Assembly (NCBI RefSeq): GCF_009649175.1
Contig: NZ_WJPO01000004.1
Location: 103,504 to 167,503 of the forward strand
Reading direction: 5' to 3'
Length of the DNA stretch: 64,000 nucleotides
DNA from: Rhodovulum strictum
GTDB lineage: Bacteria; Pseudomonadota; Alphaproteobacteria; Rhodobacterales; Rhodobacteraceae
In this document: piece after piece, positions 57,250-64,000 of the stretch
How positions within the stretch are numbered: position 1 is the stretch's first letter
How the letters are laid out: every line of letters begins with the position of its first letter
Position numbers and translations under genes: made by a program
Notes under the pieces: generated by a model
Told to the model about the DNA's origin: nothing
Seen by the model: the letters and a program-made list of their open reading frames with translations, nothing else
The model's database searches: none

Positions 57250-57720
57250 TCAGAGGTCCTTCTCGAATTGGGGGGTGCCGGGGGCATTGGAAAGCGAGGC
57301 GGCATAGATCCGCTCCAGATCCGGCAGGATCACGAAACCGGTATCGGTTCGGGCGATGCCGGACAGGAATTCGGGGGGCCATTTCATGCCCACCTCGGGG
57401 ATGTCGCCCACCGCGGCATCGTCGATTTCGGTCACGTCAAGCACCCGGTCGGCGATGACCGCGACCGTGGTCGCCTCGCCCGCCACGGGCACGTCCAGCA
57501 CCAGCATGCGGGTATGTTCGTCGGGCTCGGCCTGTTTCATCCCCAGCGCGACGCGCAGATCGGTCAGCGGGATCACCGCCCCGCGGACATTGACAAGCCC
57601 CGAGGCAAAGCGCCCGGCGCGCGGCACCCGCGTCACCGGCACGGGTTCCAGGATTTCGTGCAGCATCCGGGTCGGAACGGCCAGCGTCTCGCCCGAAAGG
57701 GTCAGGGTCACGACCTGCAT
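57250..57720 (-). CDS. cheW: CheW-like coupling protein (second)
   Basis: A 156-residue CheW ([51 protein letters not shown]). It overlaps the cheA stop by one base and lies two bases before mcp. Probably bridges CheA and the receptor in the array; its division of labour with the other CheW is not visible. Confidence 0.93.
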   Translation of the reverse strand: MQVVTLTLSGETLAVPTRMLHEILEPVPVTRVPRAGRFASGLVNVRGAVIPLTDLRVALGMKQAEPDEHTRMLVLDVPVAGEATTVAVIADRVLDVTEIDDAAVGDIPEVGMKWPPEFLSGIARTDTGFVILPDLERIYAASLSNAPGTPQFEKDL

Positions 57721-59657
57721 CAGGCGGCTCCTTCCATGAGGCGGGTCCGGTCCTCGAGCGTCCGGCCCAGCGAGATCAGGTGCCCGACATCCAGGATCAG
57801 CGCGACCTTGCCATCGCCAAGGATCGTGGCGCCCGAGAACGATTTCAGTCCGGCATGAACGCGCGAAAGCTGCTTGATGACGGTCTGGGCGTTAGACACG
57901 ATCCGGTCGACCACCAGCCCCACCCGGCCATTCGTCCCGGCAACGATCACGACCTTCTGGAACTGCGACCGCGGACCCGGCGTCTGGAACACATCGGCCA
58001 GCCGCAGGAAGGGCACCAGATCGCCGCGGATATCGAGAAAGTTCGAGCGGCCCTCGCTCGCGACCAGATCGGGCGGCAGTTCCACGCATTCCTCGACCGC
58101 CGAGACCGGGATCGAGTACCGCTCGCCCCCCACCTCGACCAGAAGCCCGTCGGCAATGGCCAGCGTCAGCGGCAGGCGCAGCGTGACGGTGGTGCCATGG
58201 CCCGGTTCGCTGTCCACATCGATCTGCCCGCGCAGGCCCTGGATGGCGCTGCGCACCACGTCCATGCCCACGCCGCGGCCCGAAAGCTCGGTCACCGTGG
58301 CGGCGGTCGAGAAGCCGGGTTCAAAGATCAGCCGGTACAGATCGGGGCCGGTGACGGTCGAGCCCGGCGGCAGCAATTCGCGCTCGATGGCGCGGGCGCG
58401 CAGGCGGTCATCGTTCAGCCCGCGACCGTCGTCATGGATGCGGATATGCACCTCGGCCCCGGCATGGGTCGCGCTCAGCGTGATCGTGCCAGAGCGCGAC
58501 TTGCCCGCGGCAACCCGGTCCTCGCCCGTTTCCAGCCCGTGATCGGCGGCGTTGCGCAGGATATGCACCAGCGGGTCGGTCAGAACCTCGATCACCGTCT
58601 TGTCCAACTCGGTCTCGCCGCCGGTCGAGACGAATTCGATGGGCTTGCCCAGTTGCTGGGACAGGTCATGCACCAGCCGGCGAAAGCGGCCGAACAGGTT
58701 GCCGATGGGCACCATGCGGATCGACATCGTGGTTTCGCGCATGCCCGCGGCCAGGCGGCGGATATCCTCGGCCACCGCCATCAGCGTGGGGTCGCGCAGT
58801 GCCAGCGACAGGTCATGCAGCCGCGACTCGGCGATCACCAGTTCGCCCACGCGGTCCATGATCTCGTCCAGCCGCTGGGTGGCCACGCGCATCGTGGTGT
58901 GATCGCCCGGCCCGGCGGAGCGCTTTTCGGGGCTGGCGCGGGCGGCGTCGGGCGCGGCATCTGGCGCGGTCGTGGCCGGTACGCCGCCCAGCGGCTCGAT
59001 GGTCAGGCTCAACTGGTCCTGAAGGAACAGGAACACCTCGTCGATCGCGGCGCGCTCTACCGGGGCCGCGATCAGCACGGTCCATGTGATCGGCGGCGCC
59101 TGCGGGCTCAGCGCGTCAAGCGGCGGCAGGGCAGACAGGTCGCAGCCAACCTGCACCCGTCCCGGCGCAAGATCCCCAAGCTCGTCCAGCAGCGCGGGCA
59201 GGTTCAGCCCGAGCCCCAGCGCATCGGGGCCAAGGCCGAAGACGATGCGCCACCCCTCGCCCGCGGGGGCTGCGGCAGCGTCCTGGCCGCCAAGCGCAGC
59301 GGCCAGCGCCTCAAGGATGGGGGCATTGCCGGGGCTTGCGGCCAGCGGATCGGCCAGCAGCGCGCCGATCTGGTCGCAGGCGGTCAGCGCGACACGGATC
59401 AGCGCCTCGCCCGCCCGGCCACCCGGCGCGCGCAACCCCTCGAACGCGGTTTCGAAGCCATGCAGGAACTGCGCCAGTTCGGAATGGCCGAACATCGCAC
59501 CCGATCCCTTGAGCGTGTGCAGGTCGCGAAACAGCGCGTCGATCAGCGCGCGATCATCCGGCGCATCGGCAAGGTTCAGCAGGTTGCGCTCGATCCCGGC
59601 CTGAAGATCCGCCGCCTCGGCAAGGAAGACGGCATCGGCATCGTCGTCCCCGGTCAT
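57720..59657 (-). CDS. cheA: chemotaxis histidine kinase CheA
   Basis: A 645-residue CheA. HPt phospho-acceptor His47 (RDLHTLKGSGAMFGHSELAQ), a P2-like region (about 140-245), P3 dimer domain with TMRVATQRLDEIMDRVGELV, the ATPase with N-box LVHILRNAADHGLE, G1 RIHDDGRGLNDDRL and GRGVGMDVV, and the C-terminal CheW-like P5. Overlaps cheY by four bases. The P2 region is unlike that of E. coli. Confidence 0.96.
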   Translation of the reverse strand: MTGDDDADAVFLAEAADLQAGIERNLLNLADAPDDRALIDALFRDLHTLKGSGAMFGHSELAQFLHGFETAFEGLRAPGGRAGEALIRVALTACDQIGALLADPLAASPGNAPILEALAAALGGQDAAAAPAGEGWRIVFGLGPDALGLGLNLPALLDELGDLAPGRVQVGCDLSALPPLDALSPQAPPITWTVLIAAPVERAAIDEVFLFLQDQLSLTIEPLGGVPATTAPDAAPDAARASPEKRSAGPGDHTTMRVATQRLDEIMDRVGELVIAESRLHDLSLALRDPTLMAVAEDIRRLAAGMRETTMSIRMVPIGNLFGRFRRLVHDLSQQLGKPIEFVSTGGETELDKTVIEVLTDPLVHILRNAADHGLETGEDRVAAGKSRSGTITLSATHAGAEVHIRIHDDGRGLNDDRLRARAIERELLPPGSTVTGPDLYRLIFEPGFSTAATVTELSGRGVGMDVVRSAIQGLRGQIDVDSEPGHGTTVTLRLPLTLAIADGLLVEVGGERYSIPVSAVEECVELPPDLVASEGRSNFLDIRGDLVPFLRLADVFQTPGPRSQFQKVVIVAGTNGRVGLVVDRIVSNAQTVIKQLSRVHAGLKSFSGATILGDGKVALILDVGHLISLGRTLEDRTRLMEGAA

Positions 59658-60022
59658 GCCCCCACCATCCTTTTGACGACACTCAGAAGCTGTGTCTGAT
59701 CGAAGGGCTTGGTCATCCAGCCCAGCGCACCGGCGGCCTTGGCCTCCTGGCGCAGGTCGTCGCGGGTTTCGGTCGACAGGAACACGATGGGCACGCCGCG
59801 CGCGGCCGGGCGGGTGCGGAAGGTGCGGATGAAGGTCAGCCCGTCCATCCGCGGCATGTTCTGGTCGGTCAGGATCGCATCGGGGCGGGCGCGGTCAAGT
59901 TCGGACAACGCCTGTTCGCCATCGCCGGCCTCGATCACCTGATAGCCCGCGCCGGTCAGCGCCTTGCGCACCATCTGCCGGACCGAGGGCGAATCGTCGA
60001 CGATGAGAATGGTCTTGGACAT
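59654..60022 (-). CDS. cheY: chemotaxis response regulator CheY
   Basis: A 122-residue single receiver domain with acidic pocket Asp9/Asp10, phospho-acceptor Asp53 (AILTDQNMP), Thr84 and Lys105 (MTKPFD). No output domain. It receives phosphate from CheA; with no CheZ in the window, dephosphorylation may occur by another CheY acting as a sink, which is inference. Confidence 0.94.
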   Translation of the reverse strand: MSKTILIVDDSPSVRQMVRKALTGAGYQVIEAGDGEQALSELDRARPDAILTDQNMPRMDGLTFIRTFRTRPAARGVPIVFLSTETRDDLRQEAKAAGALGWMTKPFDQTQLLSVVKRMVGA

Positions 60023-60025
60023 GCG

Positions 60026-60355
60026 TCAAACTCCTTGACTCTGTTCGAGGGGAAGGCCCGTCGCGCAAGTCCCGTCGAAGTGCAGGTGCCGGGCGGGGTC
60101 GATGCCGCAGGCGCGCATCCTTGTCTCGACCAGCCCGCCCGACGGCATCACCACCGACAGGCGTGCGCCGCGCTGTGCGGCGGTGACCAGTGCCGAAAGC
60201 AGCACCGCGATCCCGGCCAGATCGCAGCGCGCCCAGTCCGAGGTAACGATCCGGTAATCGCCGCCCGCTGCGATTTCTGCGGACAGAAGCGGCGCAATTT
60301 CGTCCGCGCGGCCTAGATCAATTCCAGATAGCTCGTGCAGCAGTTCAGAGGACAT
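60026..60355 (-). CDS. STAS-domain protein, first gene of the che operon
   Basis: A 109-residue STAS-like protein with a strong AAGGGGG site before ATG 60355. The loop where SpoIIAA-type antagonists carry a phosphorylated Ser reads SDWARCDLAGIAVLL, with no Ser after the aspartate, so phospho-switching as in SpoIIAA is unlikely. It ends three bases before cheY starts. STAS genes heading che operons are known in alphaproteobacteria, but function is unclear. Confidence 0.82.
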   Translation of the reverse strand: MSSELLHELSGIDLGRADEIAPLLSAEIAAGGDYRIVTSDWARCDLAGIAVLLSALVTAAQRGARLSVVMPSGGLVETRMRACGIDPARHLHFDGTCATGLPLEQSQGV

Positions 60356-60397
60356 GCAAACCCCCTTTTCAATTCAAAGATGACTACGCAGTGCAAA

Positions 60398-60412
60398 TTA
60401 ACGCAGTCCTAA
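60398..60412 (-). promoter_or_regulatory. CtrA-like site upstream of che operon
   Basis: On the minus strand TTAG (60412-60409), seven bases, TTAA (60401-60398), one mismatch from TTAA-N7-TTAA. It lies 43 bases from the first gene's start. CtrA is a known activator of motility genes in Rhodobacterales, so the location is sensible, but this is a pattern match. Confidence 0.45.
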
Positions 60413-60440
60413 TGCCGTCCCCGGAACGGCGCGAAAACGT

Positions 60441-60457
60441 GGTCGATTTGATCGACC
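60441..60457. promoter_or_regulatory. perfect 7-bp inverted repeat, che operon upstream
   Basis: GGTCGAT, TTG, ATCGACC, a perfect 7-3-7 dyad 86 bases before the STAS start codon. Such a dyad could be an operator or, less likely here, a terminator hairpin of a plus-strand transcript. Confidence 0.45.
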
Positions 60458-60471
60458 TTTCCGCGTCGCGA

Positions 60472-60489
60472 CCTGTTTGCGACAACAGG
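60472..60489. promoter_or_regulatory. second inverted repeat, che operon upstream
   Basis: CCTGTT, TGCGAC, AACAGG: perfect 6-6-6 dyad 15 bases beyond the first. Two dyads in one short spacer suggest a controlled promoter. Binding protein unknown. Confidence 0.35.
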
Positions 60490-60595
60490 ACAGGCACGCC
60501 GACAGGGGCGCGAAACGAATGATCCAGCAGTGTTTCAGGCAAAGAATGGCGCGCCCGTGGTCATTTCGTGATCCGGCGGGTGCGATCCGGGCTGC

Positions 60596-61372
60596 TCAGC
60601 GCCCTTCAAAGCGCGGGCGGCGCTTTTCCAGAAAGGCCACGACACCCTCCTTGAAATCCCGGGTCGCGCCGCACGCGCCCTGCAAGGACGCCTCAAGCGA
60701 CAATTGTCCTTCAAGGTCATTTGCATAGGACTGGCGGATCGCCTGCTTGAGCTTGGCGTAGGCCACGGTCGGCCCCTGCGCGAGTTGGGTCGCGCGGGTG
60801 CGCCAATGTGTCGCAAAGCCATCTTCGGGCACGGCCTCCCAGATCATGCCCCAATCGGCGGCCTGACGCGCGGGCACGGGCTCGGCGAACAGTGCCGCCC
60901 CCATCGCGCGCGCAAACCCCACCTGCCGCGGCAGCCAATAGGTGCCGCCCGCATCGGGAATCAGCCCGATCCGGGTAAAGGCCTGAAGAAAGATCGCCGC
61001 CTCGGACGCGATCACCACATCCGCCGCCAGCGCAAGGTTCGCCCCCGCCCCCGCCGCCGGGCCATTCACCGCCGCAATGGTCGGGATCGGGCAATCGAAG
61101 ATCGCGCGCAGCATCGGTTCGTATTCGTCGCGCAGGGTGCGTTCCAGGTCGATATCGGCGACATTGGCCCCGTCGCCCAGATCCTGCCCCGAACAAAAGG
61201 CCCGCCCTGCCCCGGTGATGACCAGAACGCGGGCATCCTCGGGCGCGTGGCGCACGGCATCCAGGATCTCGGCCCGCATCCTTGTGTTCAGCGCGTTCAT
61301 CACCTCGGGCCGGTTCAGCGTCAGCACCCCGATCCCGTCCGCCGCGCGGTACTCGATCACCTCATAGACCAT
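60596..61372 (-). CDS. PaaG-like enoyl-CoA hydratase/isomerase
   Basis: A 258-residue crotonase-fold protein. The oxyanion-hole segment GAGRAFCSGQDLGDG with CSGQDL matches PaaG (1,2-epoxyphenylacetyl-CoA isomerase) and close relatives; IAAVNGPAAGAGANLALAAD and GLIPDAGGTYWLPR complete it. ATG 61372 gives MVYEVIEYRAADG. No other paa genes are adjacent, so a phenylacetate role is only suggested; a general beta-oxidation hydratase is the alternative. Confidence 0.85.
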   Translation of the reverse strand: MVYEVIEYRAADGIGVLTLNRPEVMNALNTRMRAEILDAVRHAPEDARVLVITGAGRAFCSGQDLGDGANVADIDLERTLRDEYEPMLRAIFDCPIPTIAAVNGPAAGAGANLALAADVVIASEAAIFLQAFTRIGLIPDAGGTYWLPRQVGFARAMGAALFAEPVPARQAADWGMIWEAVPEDGFATHWRTRATQLAQGPTVAYAKLKQAIRQSYANDLEGQLSLEASLQGACGATRDFKEGVVAFLEKRRPRFEGR

Positions 61373-61455
61373 GGCCGGTTTCCTCACGCTGCACCCTGGC
61401 GCCAGACTAGCGCGGCGGGCGGGGATGGAAAGCGGGACGCAGCGGCGCGGCCCGC

Positions 61456-62280
61456 TCAGAAGCCAGCGGCCTTGCGCAGCATGTTGCCCGCCACCACGAT
61501 GGCAAAAACCGCAAAGACCCGGCGCAAGGGCTTGGGGTCCAGCCGGTGGGCAAGCCGCACGCCCAGCGGCGTTGTCAGCAGCGTCATCGCCACGATCACC
61601 GCAAAGGCAGGCAGGTTCACCGCCCCGATGGTCAGCGGCGGCCGCCCCTCGGGGGCGATGTCGACCAGCAAAAAGGCGATCACCGAGGGCACCGCGATCA
61701 GCAGCCCGAACCCCGCCGCCGTCGCCACCGCCCGGTGGATCGCCTGGCCATAGACCGTCATCAGCGGCACCCCGAACAGCCCGCCGCCGATCCCCATCAG
61801 CACCGCCAGGAACCCCACGCCCGAAGACAGCGCCGCGCGCAGCGCACCCCCCGGCATCGCCGTTCCCAGCCGCCATGTCGCGCGGCCAAAGGCCAGATAG
61901 CCCCCCGCCAGTACGCCCAGCACCCCGAAGATGCCCTGCAACACCACCGACCGCAGCCCCGCCGCCACCAGCACGCCCAGCACCGCCCCCAGCATCAGCC
62001 CCGGTGCCCAGCCGCGCAGGATCGTCCAGTCGACCGCCCCCTTGGCGTGATGCGCCAGCACCGAGCGGACCGAGGTCACGATGATCGTGGACAACGAGGT
62101 GGCCAGGCAGATCTGCATGATCTGCGGGCTGTCATAGCCCAGCGCGCCGAAAGCATAGAAGAAGGCCGGCACCAGGATCAGCCCGCCGCCGACGCCCAGA
62201 AGCCCGGCGATCACCCCGGCCACCGCCCCGATCGCCAGAAGCAGCGCCAGCATCGGCAGGATCAGCGAAAGCTCGGGCAT
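61456..62280 (-). CDS. TauE/SafE-family sulfite exporter-like protein
   Basis: A 274-residue membrane protein with about eight helices in two repeats; family motifs are GAVAGVIAGLLGVGGGLILVP near the N-terminus and MGIGGGLFGVPLMTVYG in the second half. TauE/SafE proteins export sulfite or organosulfonates or import others. No sulfur-metabolism gene is adjacent. The family call is firm, the substrate is not. Confidence 0.87.
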   Translation of the reverse strand: MPELSLILPMLALLLAIGAVAGVIAGLLGVGGGLILVPAFFYAFGALGYDSPQIMQICLATSLSTIIVTSVRSVLAHHAKGAVDWTILRGWAPGLMLGAVLGVLVAAGLRSVVLQGIFGVLGVLAGGYLAFGRATWRLGTAMPGGALRAALSSGVGFLAVLMGIGGGLFGVPLMTVYGQAIHRAVATAAGFGLLIAVPSVIAFLLVDIAPEGRPPLTIGAVNLPAFAVIVAMTLLTTPLGVRLAHRLDPKPLRRVFAVFAIVVAGNMLRKAAGF

Positions 62281-62339
62281 GGCGGTCTCCGGGTGGCTTG
62301 GCTGCCCTTAGCCCAGCGGGGCCGGCCGCGCCAGCGCGA

Positions 62340-63326
62340 TCAGGCCGCCCGCGGCAGCGCCGCAAGGGCCGCGTCCAGCACATCAAGCCCCGCGCCGGGC
62401 TGCACCCCCCCTTCGGACAGGATGCGCCGCCAGGCCCGCGCGCCGGGCTGGCCCGCGAACAGCCCCAGCATGTGGCGGGTGATGTTGTGCAGCCGCCCGC
62501 CCTCGGCCAGATGGCGCGCGATATAGGGGCGCATCGCGGCCACCACCTCGGCGCGTGTGCGGCACCGCCCGTCCTGCCCGAAGATCGCCGCATCCGCGCC
62601 CAGAAGGATCGCCGCCGGATCGTGATAGGCCGCCCGCCCCACCATCACCCCGTCAAGCCCCGCCTCCAGCAGCCGCCGCGCCTCGTCCAGCGACTGGATC
62701 CCGCCATTGATGCAGATCGCAAGGTCGGGAAAGGCGCGCTTCATGTCCAGCACCAGATCGTAATCCAGCGGGGGAATATCCCGGTTCTCCCGCGGGCTCA
62801 GCCCCTGCAACCACGCCTTGCGCGCATGGATGACAAAGCGGCTTACCCCCGCCGCGCGCAGGGTTTCCAGAAACCCGGGCAGGATGTCGCGCGGCTCCTG
62901 ATCGTCCACGCCGATGCGGCATTTCACCGTCACCTCGACACTGGCCGCCGTCCGCATCGCCGCCACGCACTCGGCCACCAGAGCGGGCGACTTCATCAGA
63001 ACCGCCCCGAACGCGCCCGACTGCACCCGGTCGGACGGGCAGCCGACATTCAGGTTCACCTCGTCATACCCCTCGTCACAGGCCATCCGCGTGGCCTGCG
63101 CCAGTTCGGCCGGGTCCGAGCCGCCAAGCTGCACCGCCACCGGATGCTCGGCCGGGTCAAAGGCCAACAGATGCCGCGCCTCCCCCCGCACCAGCGCCGC
63201 CGAGGTCACCATCTCGGTGTAAAGCAGGCTCTGCCCGCTCATCAGCCTGTGGAAATACCGGCAATGGCGGTCCGTCCAGTCCATCATAGGCGCGACGGAT
63301 AGTCTATGCGCTTGATGTTTCATCAT
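62340..63326 (-). CDS. dusA: tRNA-dihydrouridine synthase A
   Basis: A 328-residue flavoenzyme reducing uridine in the D-loop of tRNA. Opens LSVAPMMDWTDRHCRYFHRL; the active-site Cys is in NLNVGCPSDRVQSGAFGAVL; HARKAWLQGLSP, INGGIQS and VMVGRAAYHDP are characteristic of DusA. Two adjacent ATGs at 63326 and 63323 are equally possible. The ribosome site is weak. Confidence 0.93.
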   Translation of the reverse strand: MMKHQAHRLSVAPMMDWTDRHCRYFHRLMSGQSLLYTEMVTSAALVRGEARHLLAFDPAEHPVAVQLGGSDPAELAQATRMACDEGYDEVNLNVGCPSDRVQSGAFGAVLMKSPALVAECVAAMRTAASVEVTVKCRIGVDDQEPRDILPGFLETLRAAGVSRFVIHARKAWLQGLSPRENRDIPPLDYDLVLDMKRAFPDLAICINGGIQSLDEARRLLEAGLDGVMVGRAAYHDPAAILLGADAAIFGQDGRCRTRAEVVAAMRPYIARHLAEGGRLHNITRHMLGLFAGQPGARAWRRILSEGGVQPGAGLDVLDAALAALPRAA

Positions 63327-63680
63327 TTTTCTTGCATCTTCAATCCATTGACCCGAGCGGCCCCAGCGACCCGCCGAAACCCTGGCCGCCCGGTAGTACC
63401 GCCCGAACACCCGTAACCCGCCCGATCGTCAGGGACCGGGCAGGCTTTTCTATAGCCGAAATCTTCCCCGCGGGGAAAGTTCTGCACTGCGGGCATGGCC
63501 CGCAAACCGGCATCACGCCTTGCAAACAGCGCGGCGGACCACATACGCCATCCTCGGCGCAGAACGCTTGCGGGCGAACTCCGCTCTGTCCCGGCAAGCC
63601 ATGCCCCGGACCACAGACAAGCCGTGGACATGCCTTTCCGATTGCAGCCGCCGCCACCCGCCGCTATATCCTGTCGCGAA
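63327..63680. other. 354-bp gap between dusA and tRNA-Arg
   Basis: No convincing gene on either strand. Holds the dusA upstream region on the minus side and the tRNA-Arg promoter at 63642-63670 on the plus side. Open frames here have no ribosome site or family resemblance. Confidence 0.5.
63642..63670 (+). promoter_or_regulatory. promoter of tRNA-Arg
   Basis: TTGCAG (63642-63647), 17-base spacer, TATATC (63665-63670), 10 bases before the mature tRNA. Confidence 0.5.
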
Positions 63681-63757
63681 GCACCCGTAGCTCAGCTGGA
63701 TAGAGTGCTGCCCTCCGAAGGCAGAGGTCACAGGTTCGAATCCTGTCGGGTGCGCCA
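63681..63757 (+). tRNA. tRNA-Arg (anticodon CCG), likely attachment site
   Basis: 77 bases with encoded CCA. Acceptor GCACCCG/CGGGTGC; anticodon stem CTGCC/GGCAG with loop CTCCGAA gives CCG, reading CGG; T-arm GGTTCGAAT. An integrase-like ORF starts 61 bases downstream, so the 3' half is a plausible attB for an island to the right. Confidence 0.95.
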
Positions 63758-63818
63758 AGCTTCAGTTCAAGCAGTTGTTTTGCCTCAGCTTTCTCGATGG
63801 AGAGGGCGAGAGTAGCAC

Positions 63819-63977
63819 ATGCTGGAGCACAAAACACCGAACCACACCTTCTGGAAGAACGGCGTCTTCTACTTCCGCAGACGAGTTCCTTCTGATTTGT
63901 CCCACCACTACACGAGCGGCCAGGGTCGTGTCGCGAATGCTGTGGAAATTCTCTGGCGGCATGCTCCGGGCATGTGA
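63819..63977 (+). pseudogene. truncated tyrosine integrase N-terminus (DUF6538-like)
   Basis: A 52-codon ORF after a GGAGAGGG stretch. It opens MLEHKTPNHTFWKNGVFYFR then RRVPSDLSHHYTS, closely like the N-terminal arm (DUF6538) of tyrosine-type phage and island integrases. After residue 33 the similarity stops and the frame ends at TGA 63977, so it appears cut or frameshifted; no catalytic domain can exist in 52 residues. Directly beside tRNA-Arg, as integrases often are. The rest may lie in another frame or past the edge. Confidence 0.5.
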
Positions 63978-64000
63978 AGGTTCGTGTTCTCAGGCGGCGA

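Noticed and set aside
60596..61876. 426-residue form of the PaaG-like protein
   Set aside because: The N-terminal 168 residues come from non-coding DNA and antisense of the TauE gene. ATG 61372 gives the normal crotonase length.

Overview
The window is about 64 kb of GC-rich, densely coding chromosome from an alphaproteobacterium, most likely a member of the Rhodobacterales (Rhodobacteraceae/Paracoccaceae). The evidence is gene content and order: plsX-fabH-ihfA-merR followed by tRNA-Pro; SPOR-nagZ-scpA-scpB; trpGDC-moaC-moeA-lexA; comEC/gltX/gltA; a single-cysteine DksA; a GAAC-N7-GAAC SOS box at lexA; and the family pair DUF6456/DUF6477. The genus cannot be fixed from this stretch. Almost all of it is ordinary core chromosome; the accessory signal is at the far right edge.

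Layout. 0-5 kb: end of an RDD-type membrane protein, bpt (N-end rule transferase), lipA, a broken chemoreceptor remnant, and a DUF6456 HTH regulator beside a DUF6477 gene. 5-8 kb: an orphan MttB-family methyltransferase divergent from an MFS transporter, separated by a repeat-rich spacer. 8-13 kb: rpmF-plsX-fabH-ihfA-merR, tRNA-Pro(GGG), long-form dCTP deaminase. 13-25 kb: LysR divergent from a class III aminotransferase; a minus-strand cell-envelope and chromosome block (SPOR protein, nagZ, scpA, scpB, a small conserved ORF); argS, dgt, an A-type Fe-S carrier, cytochrome c' with a b561-type cytochrome b, xthA. 25-32 kb: FAD monooxygenase, dksA, a MoxR ATPase and its VWA partner separated by a GNAT gene and a DUF2927 lipoprotein gene, tRNA-Leu(CAA), a YqaA-type membrane protein, dsbB, usg, gyrA. 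35-40 kb: the Anbu operon (ATP-grasp, alpha-E, transglutaminase, Anbu peptidase). 40-50 kb: divergent polysaccharide deacetylase, trpGDC-moaC-moeA, lexA, comEC, gltX, gltA. 51-60 kb: a nine-gene chemotaxis operon on the minus strand (STAS, cheY, cheA, cheW, mcp, cheW, cheR, cheB, a 552-residue accessory protein). 60-64 kb: enoyl-CoA hydratase/isomerase, TauE exporter, dusA, tRNA-Arg(CCG), and a truncated integrase N-terminus directly after that tRNA.

How the genes fit together. The Anbu operon is the least understood complete system here: a proteasome-related protease linked to a probable peptide-bond-forming ATP-grasp enzyme and a transglutaminase-like protease. The chemotaxis operon is complete for excitation and adaptation (no cheD, no cheZ), and its upstream region has a CtrA-like site and two perfect inverted repeats. 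lexA has a near-consensus promoter overlapped by its own SOS box. The last 300 bases look like a tRNA-borne attachment site, so a genomic island may begin just beyond the window.

Most very long open frames opposite these genes are GC-codon-bias shadows and were left out. Starts were chosen by family length, upstream Shine-Dalgarno sequence and gene overlap.
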